From contig JAQBNQ010000102.1 of the NCBI GenBank assembly GCA_028288545.1, positions 1-12,041 on the forward strand: DNA of 12,041 nt. The letters run 5' to 3'. The notes beneath the pieces were generated by a model. The model had not been told where the DNA came from. It searched no databases and was given only the letters and a program-made list of their open reading frames with translations. Source of the stretch: Bacteroidota bacterium (lineage in GTDB: Bacteria > Bacteroidota > Bacteroidia > Chitinophagales > LD1). Position 1 is the stretch's first letter; the number at the start of each line of letters is the position of its first letter. Shown piece by piece: positions 6,074-12,041 of this stretch. Both the position numbers and the translations under genes were made by a program.

Positions 6074-8110
6074 TTATCTGTTTATCACAAATTTTAAAGT
6101 TTGTAAAACCTGAGATTGGTTCTTTACAGTAACAAAATAAAGTCCGCTTTGGTATTTTGCAGTGTTGATTCTTGTTTGGTAATCGCCTTTAGCAAAAGTT
6201 GACTCTTCGATGTTTGAAACCAATTGACCCATTACGTTGTAAACTTCAAAGCTAAGTTTTGAAGTATTAGCAACAGAGTAATCAAGATTTACAACATCAT
6301 TTGCAGGGTTAGGATACAAGCTAACCTGGATTGCTCCGTCTTTAGCAGGTTCCTGAATTCCACTTACAACAACAGCTACCGGCGCAGCATTGCTATCAGC
6401 GCTGTTAAGAGGTAAAGAAAGTACATTCAATACTTCATTTTTACCTGAAGTATAGTTGCTGTTGTATTCGTAAACAAAAGGTACTATGCTAACATGGCTA
6501 TCGTTATAACCAGCCGGCAACGTGAAAGTGTATGTCTTAGTATAAGAACCACCGTCTGCAGTAGTAGCTGGTATTACACCTGCAACACCCCAAACGCCAT
6601 CAAGCAATTTGCGCTCAACGTGATTGTGAACATATCCAGCTATGCCATAGGTTCCGCTGGAGATATAAGTACCCTCGCCCAACCATGGGTTTAGCGTGGT
6701 TGGAGAATCGTGATAATATGAGTGTTGGTCGTATCCGTTTCCGCTGCCTACTACGCTATCTTCAACTACATAACAGTTCATTCTGAAGTTTCCGGTAACA
6801 GGTCCGTAAAAGTTAGCGGTAACTGTAACACTTAATACCCTGCTTGTATTGTCATAGGTATTAGATGCCGATATACTTACTGGCGGTGTAACCGGGTGAC
6901 GTGCCTCTACGGCATCTTTCCATTCATTAGCGGTTGAGCCCATTCCCGAAACGCCTATCGCAAGCTGTGTTTGCTTAGGGAATAAAATACGGTCAATGCA
7001 AGCTGTTGGTGCAGCGTTGGTAAACGCAGCGGCCAAAGTATTGTCATCAGCAGTAGTCATATTATCTGTATAAAAACCAGCGTGAATAGTAACCGGTACT
7101 GCATAAGCGTCAGCGGCTACAATTTCGCTAACCCTGGTAGCTCCGCCCGGGCAATATCCGCAAACAGCGGTAGAGAATTCTTCAACCAATACATTTTTTA
7201 CAGGAACATGGCTAAGTGTAGTAACCACTTTAGTGGCAACATCATTTGCACTGTTAGCGTCTGTACCTCCGTTTGGAGCAGAAGCCGTAACGTTAATTGT
7301 GTTAGCAGCTACAGTTGTAAGAGGTGCTTTAGCAGTAAAAGTAACGCTGGTGGTAGCGAAAGGAAGCAAAGTTAATCCGTGGAAAGTTTGAGTAGTAACA
7401 TCCGCTCCACCGATGTCGTAAGTGAGTGTTACGTCATTAACTACAGTTCCACCTTGGTTTTGAATGGTAGTAGTTATAGGAAAGTTGCTTATTCCAATAT
7501 AGTCATCGCCGTTAACACTAAGTGTAGCTACATCCAATGCAGGTAAGTCAAGTACTTTAATATCATCAACACTCCACCAAAGGTCGTTAGTGGCCTGGTA
7601 GTTGAATTTTAAATAAACAGTAGCCTGGTTTGCAGCATAAGATGAAATGTCAAACTGAACAGTTTCGGGATTAGCGAAAGTTGAAGCGCTTAATCCGTCA
7701 TATATCTGTGTCCAGTTGGTGGCATCAGTACTGATTGAAACAGTAGCTGTGGCACTGCTGTAAACTGCAAGCCATTGAGAGAACTGAAGACCAACATAAG
7801 TATGGCCGGTGCAGTTAATCGCTGGCGAAATAAGGTCGGTATTTACCGCGTTGGTATTTCCATCCGACAACATGATGGCAAAACCATTAGCTGCAGTTGG
7901 CGAACCATTGGTTTGTGAACCGTATGAAGGGCTTGCTATGGTTGCATTTGCGTTATGCGTCCATTTACCGGCAGTACCACCGGATGTATTATCCACCGTG
8001 GTCCAGCTGTTAAAGCTACCTCCGAATGTTTGAGAATAAATTGTGCTTTGTGCCATTAAACCTGCGGCACTAAAGATCAACCCTAAGGTTGCGAGTAAAT
8101 ATTTTTTCAT
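6074..8110 (-). CDS. Multidomain T9SS cargo with Omp28/thioredoxin-like core
   Basis: A large exported protein of 678 aa. The signal peptide MKKYLLATLGLIFSAAGLMAQ fixes the start at 8110; an in-frame ATG at 8152 would bury it behind 14 residues. Domains in order: a MAM-like/choice-of-anchor jelly roll (about 25-190, ending WWSVDDIKVLD), a CARDB-like beta domain (about 190-300), an Omp28-like domain with thioredoxin-type motif EEFSTAVCGYCPGG (Cys 317 and 320) and a later TACIDR segment, and a C-terminal T9SS type A sorting domain (about 590-678, YPNPANDVVNLDY, then GLYFVTVKNQSQVLQ and KFVINR). It should cross the outer membrane by T9SS and lose its C-terminal domain. Whether the CxxC is catalytic is unknown. 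The Omp28 part is paralogous to the lipoprotein at 11527. A minus-strand promoter was not clear. Confidence 0.85.
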   Translation of the reverse strand: MKKYLLATLGLIFSAAGLMAQSTIYSQTFGGSFNSWTTVDNTSGGTAGKWTHNANATIASPSYGSQTNGSPTAANGFAIMLSDGNTNAVNTDLISPAINCTGHTYVGLQFSQWLAVYSSATATVSISTDATNWTQIYDGLSASTFANPETVQFDISSYAANQATVYLKFNYQATNDLWWSVDDIKVLDLPALDVATLSVNGDDYIGISNFPITTTIQNQGGTVVNDVTLTYDIGGADVTTQTFHGLTLLPFATTSVTFTAKAPLTTVAANTINVTASAPNGGTDANSANDVATKVVTTLSHVPVKNVLVEEFSTAVCGYCPGGATRVSEIVAADAYAVPVTIHAGFYTDNMTTADDNTLAAAFTNAAPTACIDRILFPKQTQLAIGVSGMGSTANEWKDAVEARHPVTPPVSISASNTYDNTSRVLSVTVTANFYGPVTGNFRMNCYVVEDSVVGSGNGYDQHSYYHDSPTTLNPWLGEGTYISSGTYGIAGYVHNHVERKLLDGVWGVAGVIPATTADGGSYTKTYTFTLPAGYNDSHVSIVPFVYEYNSNYTSGKNEVLNVLSLPLNSADSNAAPVAVVVSGIQEPAKDGAIQVSLYPNPANDVVNLDYSVANTSKLSFEVYNVMGQLVSNIEESTFAKGDYQTRINTAKYQSGLYFVTVKNQSQVLQTLKFVINR

Positions 8111-8282
8111 TTTAAATTGGTTTTTGAACAAAGTAGTAACGAAAGTAAACATTTTAGATATGAAGGAACAAAAAAAATATATGCTTCCAAAAAATGACAG
8201 AAAAATGACATTCCAATTGTTAAAATAGCGGTCTTTTCCCTTCCAACGGCTTCATTTCCTCTATTAGTTTTTAGCTATTGCT

Positions 8283-8290
8283 TACATTTG
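8283..8290 (+). promoter_or_regulatory. Promoter -7 element (TACATTTG)
   Basis: TACATTTG fits the Bacteroidota -7 consensus TAnnTTTG and lies 19 bp before the ATG at 8310, implying a very short leader. No good TTTG -33 element is found at the expected distance upstream. The call therefore rests on the -7 match and position. It lies in the gap between the divergent genes at 8110 (minus) and 8310 (plus). Confidence 0.5.
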
Positions 8291-8309
8291 ACGTAACAAA
8301 ATCTCTCTA

Positions 8310-9017
8310 ATGAAAAAAGTATACTCTTTCCTTTTATGTTTTGCGCTTGGCGCATTTGTTCATTTATCTGCCCAGCAGGCTACTTTAACACCCTCCGATT
8401 CGGTTAGCAGGGATGTTGCCGTGCAAAGCCAGTTTGATATAGTGGATGAATACATTTACCTGCATAATACCCACAGCGACTCTATTAAAATCAACTGGCG
8501 TTTGGTTTCTGCTGATACAGTTCCGGGGTGGTCCTTGCAATTGTGCGACAACCAGAACTGTTACCCATTGCCAAATACGCCAAAAACTTCGGCTTGGTTA
8601 GCTCCCGGCGATTCATTGGATTTTCATGCAATCCTTGCCCCGGCTGCAATTGCCGGCTCAGGTTGGATGAAGGTAAGTGTACAAATTGCAGCGGATACAT
8701 TTCCTGCATTAATAATTACCTACCATGCTAACGTAACTGTTACCAGCGGCATCAACTCTGTTAGTGCAGAATCAAATGCAATACACGTTTTCCCTAACCC
8801 TGCTACCGATATGATCACTATTGAAGGGCTCACCCCTTCGCAGTCTTCTACTGTACAAATTTTGGATGTTCAGGGCCGTGTACTTAGTGCCGAAAGCAGG
8901 ATAGAAAATCCATCGCTTAATCTTAGCATAAGTAATCTTCCTGCAGGCTCTTACCTGGTAAAAGTTCTTGATGCTGAAGGCAGGTTAACTGCTGTAAAGA
9001 AATTCAACAAGCTTTAA
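8310..9017 (+). CDS. Small T9SS type A sorting-domain protein
   Basis: An exported protein of 235 aa with signal peptide MKKVYSFLLCFALGAFVHLSAQ. The middle (about 25-145) is a beta-sandwich-like region with a CX4C pair (LQLCDNQNCYP, about residues 77-82) that I do not recognise as a named family. The C-terminal domain (about 150-235) is a T9SS sorting domain: HVFPNPATDMITIEG, VQILDVQGRVL, LPAGSYLVKVLDAEGRLTAVKKF. The sequence predicts secretion to the cell surface or medium, and no enzymatic motif is visible. It is divergent from the larger T9SS cargo at 6074-8110 and convergent with the TlpA-like gene. A GTTG heptad repeat starts 3 nt after its stop codon. Confidence 0.82.
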   Translation: MKKVYSFLLCFALGAFVHLSAQQATLTPSDSVSRDVAVQSQFDIVDEYIYLHNTHSDSIKINWRLVSADTVPGWSLQLCDNQNCYPLPNTPKTSAWLAPGDSLDFHAILAPAAIAGSGWMKVSVQIAADTFPALIITYHANVTVTSGINSVSAESNAIHVFPNPATDMITIEGLTPSQSSTVQILDVQGRVLSAESRIENPSLNLSISNLPAGSYLVKVLDAEGRLTAVKKFNKL

Positions 9018-9019
9018 TA

Positions 9020-9058
9020 GTTGTTAGTTGTCTGTTGCCAGTTGTTAGTGAATACAAA
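9020..9058 (+). repeat. 3'-end GTTG heptad repeat, copy B (after small T9SS gene)
   Basis: GTTG starts at 9020, 9027, 9034 and 9041, again exactly 7 nt apart, followed by TTAG and then AATACAAA at 9051-9058. The first word lies 2 nt after the stop (TAATAGTTG). Copy C, after the convergent gene, is its inverted counterpart on the other side of the shared terminator, and both begin TAATAGTTG at the stop codon. Confidence 0.75.
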
Positions 9059-9074
9059 AGCGGTAGACACCTTG

Positions 9075-9122
9075 CAATCATAATAAAAGCGGCCCGATTT
9101 CGGGCCGCTTTTATTATGATTG
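9075..9122. terminator. Bidirectional terminator with 22-bp perfect stem
   Basis: Positions 9075-9096 and 9101-9122 form a perfect 22-bp stem with loop ATTT. The core GCGGCCCG/CGGGCCGC is flanked by AAAA/TTTT and by AT-rich outer arms. It serves the convergent pair formed by the small T9SS gene (plus) and the TlpA-like gene (minus). The stem is longer than most intrinsic terminators need. Confidence 0.93.
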
Positions 9123-9151
9123 TTAAGCGCTTCTATTAAGATATCGACAGA

Positions 9152-9190
9152 TTTGTATTGCCTGACAACGGGCAACTAGCAACTATCAAC
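9152..9190 (-). repeat. 3'-end GTTG heptad repeat, copy C (after TlpA-like gene)
   Basis: On the minus strand GTTG words begin at 9190, 9183, 9176 and 9169 (CAAC at 9187, 9180, 9173 and 9166 on the plus strand), each 7 nt apart. AG follows, and AATACAAA occupies 9159-9152. The first word lies 2 nt after the TAA of the TlpA-like gene. Spacing from the last GTTG to AATACAAA is 10 nt, as in copy B, and 9 nt in copy A. Confidence 0.75.
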
Positions 9191-9192
9191 TA

Positions 9193-9720
9193 TTATTTCT
9201 TCAATTTCTGTATCTCCTCTTCCAACACATATTCATCACCCTCAACATATCCTGAATGCGTAAAGGCTATTTTGCCGTTGGCGTCAACAACCACGGTAAA
9301 GGGAACTGTCTGGATATTCAATTCACGCTTCAGGTCCTGGTTAATGTCAAGCAATACATCATACGTCCAGCGCTGTCCTTCAACATAGGGTTTTACCTTG
9401 GTAGAGTTACGCGAGTCGTCAATCGAAACCGCCACTATCTGAAGATTGTATTTCTTTTTCCAGTCATCATATAATTCAGCCATGTTGGTTAATTCCTTTT
9501 TGCATGGAATACACCAGGTAGCCCAAAAACTGATAATGGTAATTTTACCCGATTTGCCGTAATCGGCTACATTAACCTGTTTGCCGTTTACATCGGCCAG
9601 CGAAAGCACCGGTAAACTTTTTTCACCTAAAGCTTTTTCAACTCCTTTTTTCTGATCCTGCGCAAAGGCGCCCATGGCTATAACCATAACAACTAAAACT
9701 GACAGTATCTTTTTGTTCAT
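9193..9720 (-). CDS. TlpA-like thiol-disulfide oxidoreductase
   Basis: An exported thioredoxin-fold protein of 175 aa. The signal peptide MNKKILSVLVVMVIAMGAFA is followed by a short linker and an AhpC/TSA-thioredoxin domain (about 35-170). The active site is FWATWCIPCKKE, with Cys70 and Cys73, and the cis-proline loop is TVP (P140). Proteins of this type reduce or exchange disulfides in periplasmic substrates, for example in cytochrome c maturation or envelope protein repair. The partner here is not known. It is divergent from the DUF6029-Omp28 operon, whose products have Cys motifs (CTGGVC, CTNCP) that could be its substrates or partners. That link is inferred from context. The 3' end carries heptad repeat C and the shared terminator. 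Confidence 0.9.
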   Translation of the reverse strand: MNKKILSVLVVMVIAMGAFAQDQKKGVEKALGEKSLPVLSLADVNGKQVNVADYGKSGKITIISFWATWCIPCKKELTNMAELYDDWKKKYNLQIVAVSIDDSRNSTKVKPYVEGQRWTYDVLLDINQDLKRELNIQTVPFTVVVDANGKIAFTHSGYVEGDEYVLEEEIQKLKK

Positions 9721-9819
9721 GTGGTGGGTTTGGGTTTGATTTTTAGAAGACTCTTTTTGTTCCTGAAATTTTTTGTAGTGTTGCTACTTCAATCCTCGTG
9801 CCGAAATACTTAACTTGTT

Positions 9820-9827
9820 CAAATCTA
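9820..9827 (-). promoter_or_regulatory. Possible -7 element for the TlpA-like gene
   Basis: On the minus strand TAGATTTG fits TAnnTTTG. It lies 99 bp before the ATG at 9720, giving a leader of about 90 nt, and no clear TTTG -33 element precedes it. It is only 7 bp from the -33 element of the divergent operon, so the two promoters would compete for space if both are real. Confidence 0.3.
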
Positions 9828-9834
9828 AACGATT

Positions 9835-9864
9835 TTTGATTAAACATACATTCGAATAACTTTG
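9835..9864 (+). promoter_or_regulatory. Promoter of the DUF6029-Omp28 operon
   Basis: TTTG at 9835-9838 and TAACTTTG at 9857-9864 match both parts of the Bacteroidota sigma-ABfr-type promoter (-33 TTTG, -7 TAnnTTTG) with 18 bp between them. The ATG follows 24 bp after the -7 element. This is the best promoter match in the window. Confidence 0.7.
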
Positions 9865-9888
9865 CAACCTTAATTTATAATTTGCTGA

Positions 9889-11520
9889 ATGCGTAAAATA
9901 AACCTACTCCTGATAATCTTGCTTTCCCTGGGTTTGAACAGTTACAGCCAATGGGGGTATTTTTCGGGTTCCTTTCAAAGCAACACTAACTTTTTTGTGC
10001 GCGATCCTAAGATAGGCGCTTACAATATGCCGCAATACGACAACTTTAAAGTAGGCGCTGATGCATGGCTTAATCTTAATTATACCAACGAGAAATACGA
10101 ATTCGAAACGGGAGTGAGGCTCGACTTGTTTTATAACTCTATCCTTCGGGTGCCAACAGCGCCCTATACCGCTGCCGGACTTGGAAATTTCTACATCAAG
10201 AAAAAAGTAAAAGACCTTACAATAACCGGCGGATACATTTACGACCAAATTGCCAGCGGTATTATTTACCGGGCTTATGAAGAGCGCACACTGGGTATTG
10301 ACAATGCCCTGCTTGGTGCGCGGTTGGAATATGACGTGAAAAGTCTTGTAAAGCTGAAAGCCTTTGCGGGAGTTCAAAAGTTGAAGTTCTCCATTCAAAA
10401 GCCTATCATACTTGGTTTTAATGCCGAAGGAAATTTTGCAGCCGGAACCAAAGTGCGCTTTGTACCCGGTGTTGGCGTTATTAACCGAAGCATGGACCAG
10501 GACGATATGAACCAAGTGGTACAGCGAATAGAAACCTATGATACCTTAGGACGCTTTGTGCCAAAGTACAATACCTATGCCTTCACCGTTTATAACACCT
10601 TGTCTGCCGGAGATTTTACATGGTACTTTGAGGCGGCCTATAAAACAGCGGAGGCAATTAAAAAAGACCAGATACGCGATGCGGTTGACTCGCTCATCAA
10701 TACGCCGGGAACCTGCTTTTACACTTCGGTAAATTACTCGCACAAAGGCTTCGGTTTAACCCTGCAGTTTAAGCGCACAGAAAACTTTTACCTCCACACA
10801 AATCCTAATCCAACAGAATCCTTGTTTGATGGAACTATGGATTTTATACCTCCTGTTTCGCGCGAAAACTCTTTGAGACTTCCTTCAAGGTACTTTGCAC
10901 CCTCGCTCGAAAATCATGAATTGTCATTCTCCGGCGATGCAACTTATTCACCTAAAAGGAACATCACTTTCTCCTTAAGTGGTTCCTATGTCCGCGATTT
11001 TATCTTTAAAAAATACAACCCGCTGGATGTGCCGTTTTTTGGGGAAGGCTTTATATCGGCTCTTGTAAAGCCAACTAAGAGTTTGGAGATAGAAGTAGGT
11101 TTTCAATATGTACGGTATAATAAATTTGTATACCAAAAAGAGGGTTCTCCCGTTATAGACGCTTATACGCCGTTTTTAGAGTGGCAGTATAAGTTTACAA
11201 AAAAGATGTCTCTGCGTATGGAACTGCAGTATCAAAACGTGTTAAAGGATTACGGACAGTGGATGTACGGGCTGGTGGAATTTAACGTAGCGCCGCACTT
11301 TTCTGTCGCCTTATCCGATATGTGGAACTTTAAGCCAAATCCTGATATTAACCCTAATGCGAATCATTACTACTCCATATTTTTCGGATATACCCTCGGA
11401 CCACTTAACTTTACACTGGCCTATGTTAAGCAGGTGGAAGGAATTGTTTGCACCGGTGGAGTTTGCCGTTTAGAGCCGGCCTTTAGCGGTGGGAAATTTG
11501 GAGTAAACGCAACTTTTTAA
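9889..11520 (+). CDS. DUF6029-like outer-membrane protein
   Basis: A 543-aa exported protein. The signal peptide MRKINLLLIILLSLGLNSYSQ is followed by a long run of alternating hydrophobic and aromatic beta strands typical of an outer-membrane barrel (for example YFSGSFQSNTNFF, LNLNYTNEKYEFETGVRLD, YSIFFGYTLGPLNFTLAYVK). It ends in a C-terminal phenylalanine (NATF). Overall makeup and gene context fit the DUF6029 family, whose function is unknown; this assignment is from memory. Three Cys residues stand out in the secreted part: one near residue 275 and a CTGGVC pair at 521 and 526 close to the C-terminus. The next gene starts 6 nt after the stop, so the two form an operon under the promoter at 9835. 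A porin-like or anchoring role for the lipoprotein is an inference. Confidence 0.7.
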   Translation: MRKINLLLIILLSLGLNSYSQWGYFSGSFQSNTNFFVRDPKIGAYNMPQYDNFKVGADAWLNLNYTNEKYEFETGVRLDLFYNSILRVPTAPYTAAGLGNFYIKKKVKDLTITGGYIYDQIASGIIYRAYEERTLGIDNALLGARLEYDVKSLVKLKAFAGVQKLKFSIQKPIILGFNAEGNFAAGTKVRFVPGVGVINRSMDQDDMNQVVQRIETYDTLGRFVPKYNTYAFTVYNTLSAGDFTWYFEAAYKTAEAIKKDQIRDAVDSLINTPGTCFYTSVNYSHKGFGLTLQFKRTENFYLHTNPNPTESLFDGTMDFIPPVSRENSLRLPSRYFAPSLENHELSFSGDATYSPKRNITFSLSGSYVRDFIFKKYNPLDVPFFGEGFISALVKPTKSLEIEVGFQYVRYNKFVYQKEGSPVIDAYTPFLEWQYKFTKKMSLRMELQYQNVLKDYGQWMYGLVEFNVAPHFSVALSDMWNFKPNPDINPNANHYYSIFFGYTLGPLNFTLAYVKQVEGIVCTGGVCRLEPAFSGGKFGVNATF

Positions 11521-11526
11521 GCACGT

Positions 11527-12041
11527 ATGAAAAAACATGGTTTCATGAAAAGAGTATATAAAACCCTGGTCCTTGCCTCTATACTTACGGCTTTCTTGCC
11601 CGCTTGTAAAGAAATTGGTCCGGATATTAATTTAAAGAATAACGCTCACGCACTGGCCGATACTACCTACGTTGAAACCCCTGTTGCGGCCGAAACTAAA
11701 AATGTAGTAATTGAAGAATTTACGGGTGTACAATGTACTAACTGTCCCGCCGGCCACCAGATCATTGAAGGTCTTGTATCAGCAAACCCTGGTAAGATAG
11801 TAGCCGTGTCGCTGCACCCGAATACACCGCTAGGTTATCCGATCTCTAACCTGAGTGTAACCAACCTGATAGATGCAAAATCGCAGGCTCTATTTATTTC
11901 CTTTGGCGTATCATCCTTGCCATCGGGTATGATTGACAGAAAGCAGTTTCCTTCCGAAGGCACAATTCCGGTAGATAAAAGCACCTGGCAAAGTTATGCC
12001 ACCACGCAACTGGGGCAAACTACGCCGGTTAATCTGTTACT
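11527..12041 (+). CDS. Omp28-like lipoprotein, 5' part (cut by window end)
   Basis: The frame runs open from ATG 11527 to the window edge (171 codons visible). The signal peptide ends in a lipobox, LTAFLPAC, with the lipidated Cys at codon 27. An alternative ATG at 11545 gives a tighter signal peptide with Cys at 21. The mature protein has a linker and then the Omp28/thioredoxin-like segment NVVIEEFTGVQCTNCPAGHQ, with a CTNC pair at codons 71 and 74. A later LPSGMIDRK resembles the TACIDR part of the T9SS cargo at 6074-8110, so the two are paralogous over this domain. It starts 6 nt after the DUF6029-like gene. A cell-surface or periplasmic thiol role is suggested by fold only. The 3' part is missing because the window ends, not because of damage. 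Confidence 0.83.
   Translation, partial: MKKHGFMKRVYKTLVLASILTAFLPACKEIGPDINLKNNAHALADTTYVETPVAAETKNVVIEEFTGVQCTNCPAGHQIIEGLVSANPGKIVAVSLHPNTPLGYPISNLSVTNLIDAKSQALFISFGVSSLPSGMIDRKQFPSEGTIPVDKSTWQSYATTQLGQTTPVNLL

Noticed and set aside
8111..8152. Upstream ATG start for the large T9SS protein
   Set aside because: It would place 14 residues ahead of a normal signal peptide beginning MKKYLLATLG; the ATG at 8110 is favoured.
5966..9190. CRISPR-like repeats for the GTTG tracts
   Set aside because: The repeated word is 4 nt with a 7-nt period and only four copies per tract. There are no spacers of CRISPR length and no cas genes.
9904..10515. Minus-strand 203-aa ORF inside the DUF6029-like gene
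   Set aside because: It lies entirely antisense to a signal-peptide-bearing barrel protein with a good promoter, and no domain is recognisable.

Overview
The window looks like a Bacteroidota chromosome, probably of the Chitinophagales/Sphingobacteriales type. Two proteins carry C-terminal type IX secretion (T9SS) sorting domains. Omp28-like, DUF6029-like and TlpA-type envelope genes are present. Clear Shine-Dalgarno sequences are absent, and two promoters fit the Bacteroidota consensus (TTTG, then TAnnTTTG). No plasmid or phage structural gene, rRNA, CRISPR array or intact tRNA is visible.

Left end (1-300): two broken tRNA genes sit in tandem on the minus strand, a tRNA-Leu(UAA) 3' part and a decayed tRNA-Val(UAC). 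Each is followed by its own minus-strand terminator. They read as scars of integration into tRNA genes. Directly to the right lies a membrane sterol reductase of the DHCR7/ERG4-ERG24 family (374-1690), an uncommon gene in bacteria. A 453-bp gene-poor stretch follows. It holds a 427-bp MITE-like unit with perfect 16-bp terminal inverted repeats, two copies of a GC-rich palindrome and an uncertain 45-codon ORF.

Middle (2144-5960): an RmlD-like extended SDR oxidoreductase abuts a secreted endonuclease/exonuclease/phosphatase-family protein (TGA then GTG start). Next come a lipoprotein with a short collagen-like stretch and a carboxypeptidase-regulatory-like fold, with its terminator, and then a complete RadC.

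Right half (6022-12041): a large minus-strand multidomain T9SS cargo with an Omp28/thioredoxin-like core, a small plus-strand T9SS cargo, a minus-strand TlpA-like thiol-disulfide oxidoreductase, and a plus-strand operon of a DUF6029-like outer-membrane protein plus an Omp28-like lipoprotein cut by the window end. Three thioredoxin-fold proteins within about 6 kb suggest a neighbourhood concerned with envelope thiol chemistry.

The most unusual pattern is a small repeat immediately after the stop codons of three unrelated genes (radC, the small T9SS cargo and the TlpA-like gene). It consists of four GTTG words exactly 7 nt apart, then AG, then AATACAAA. It always lies in the orientation of the gene and is followed by an intrinsic terminator. 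I know of no named family that matches it.
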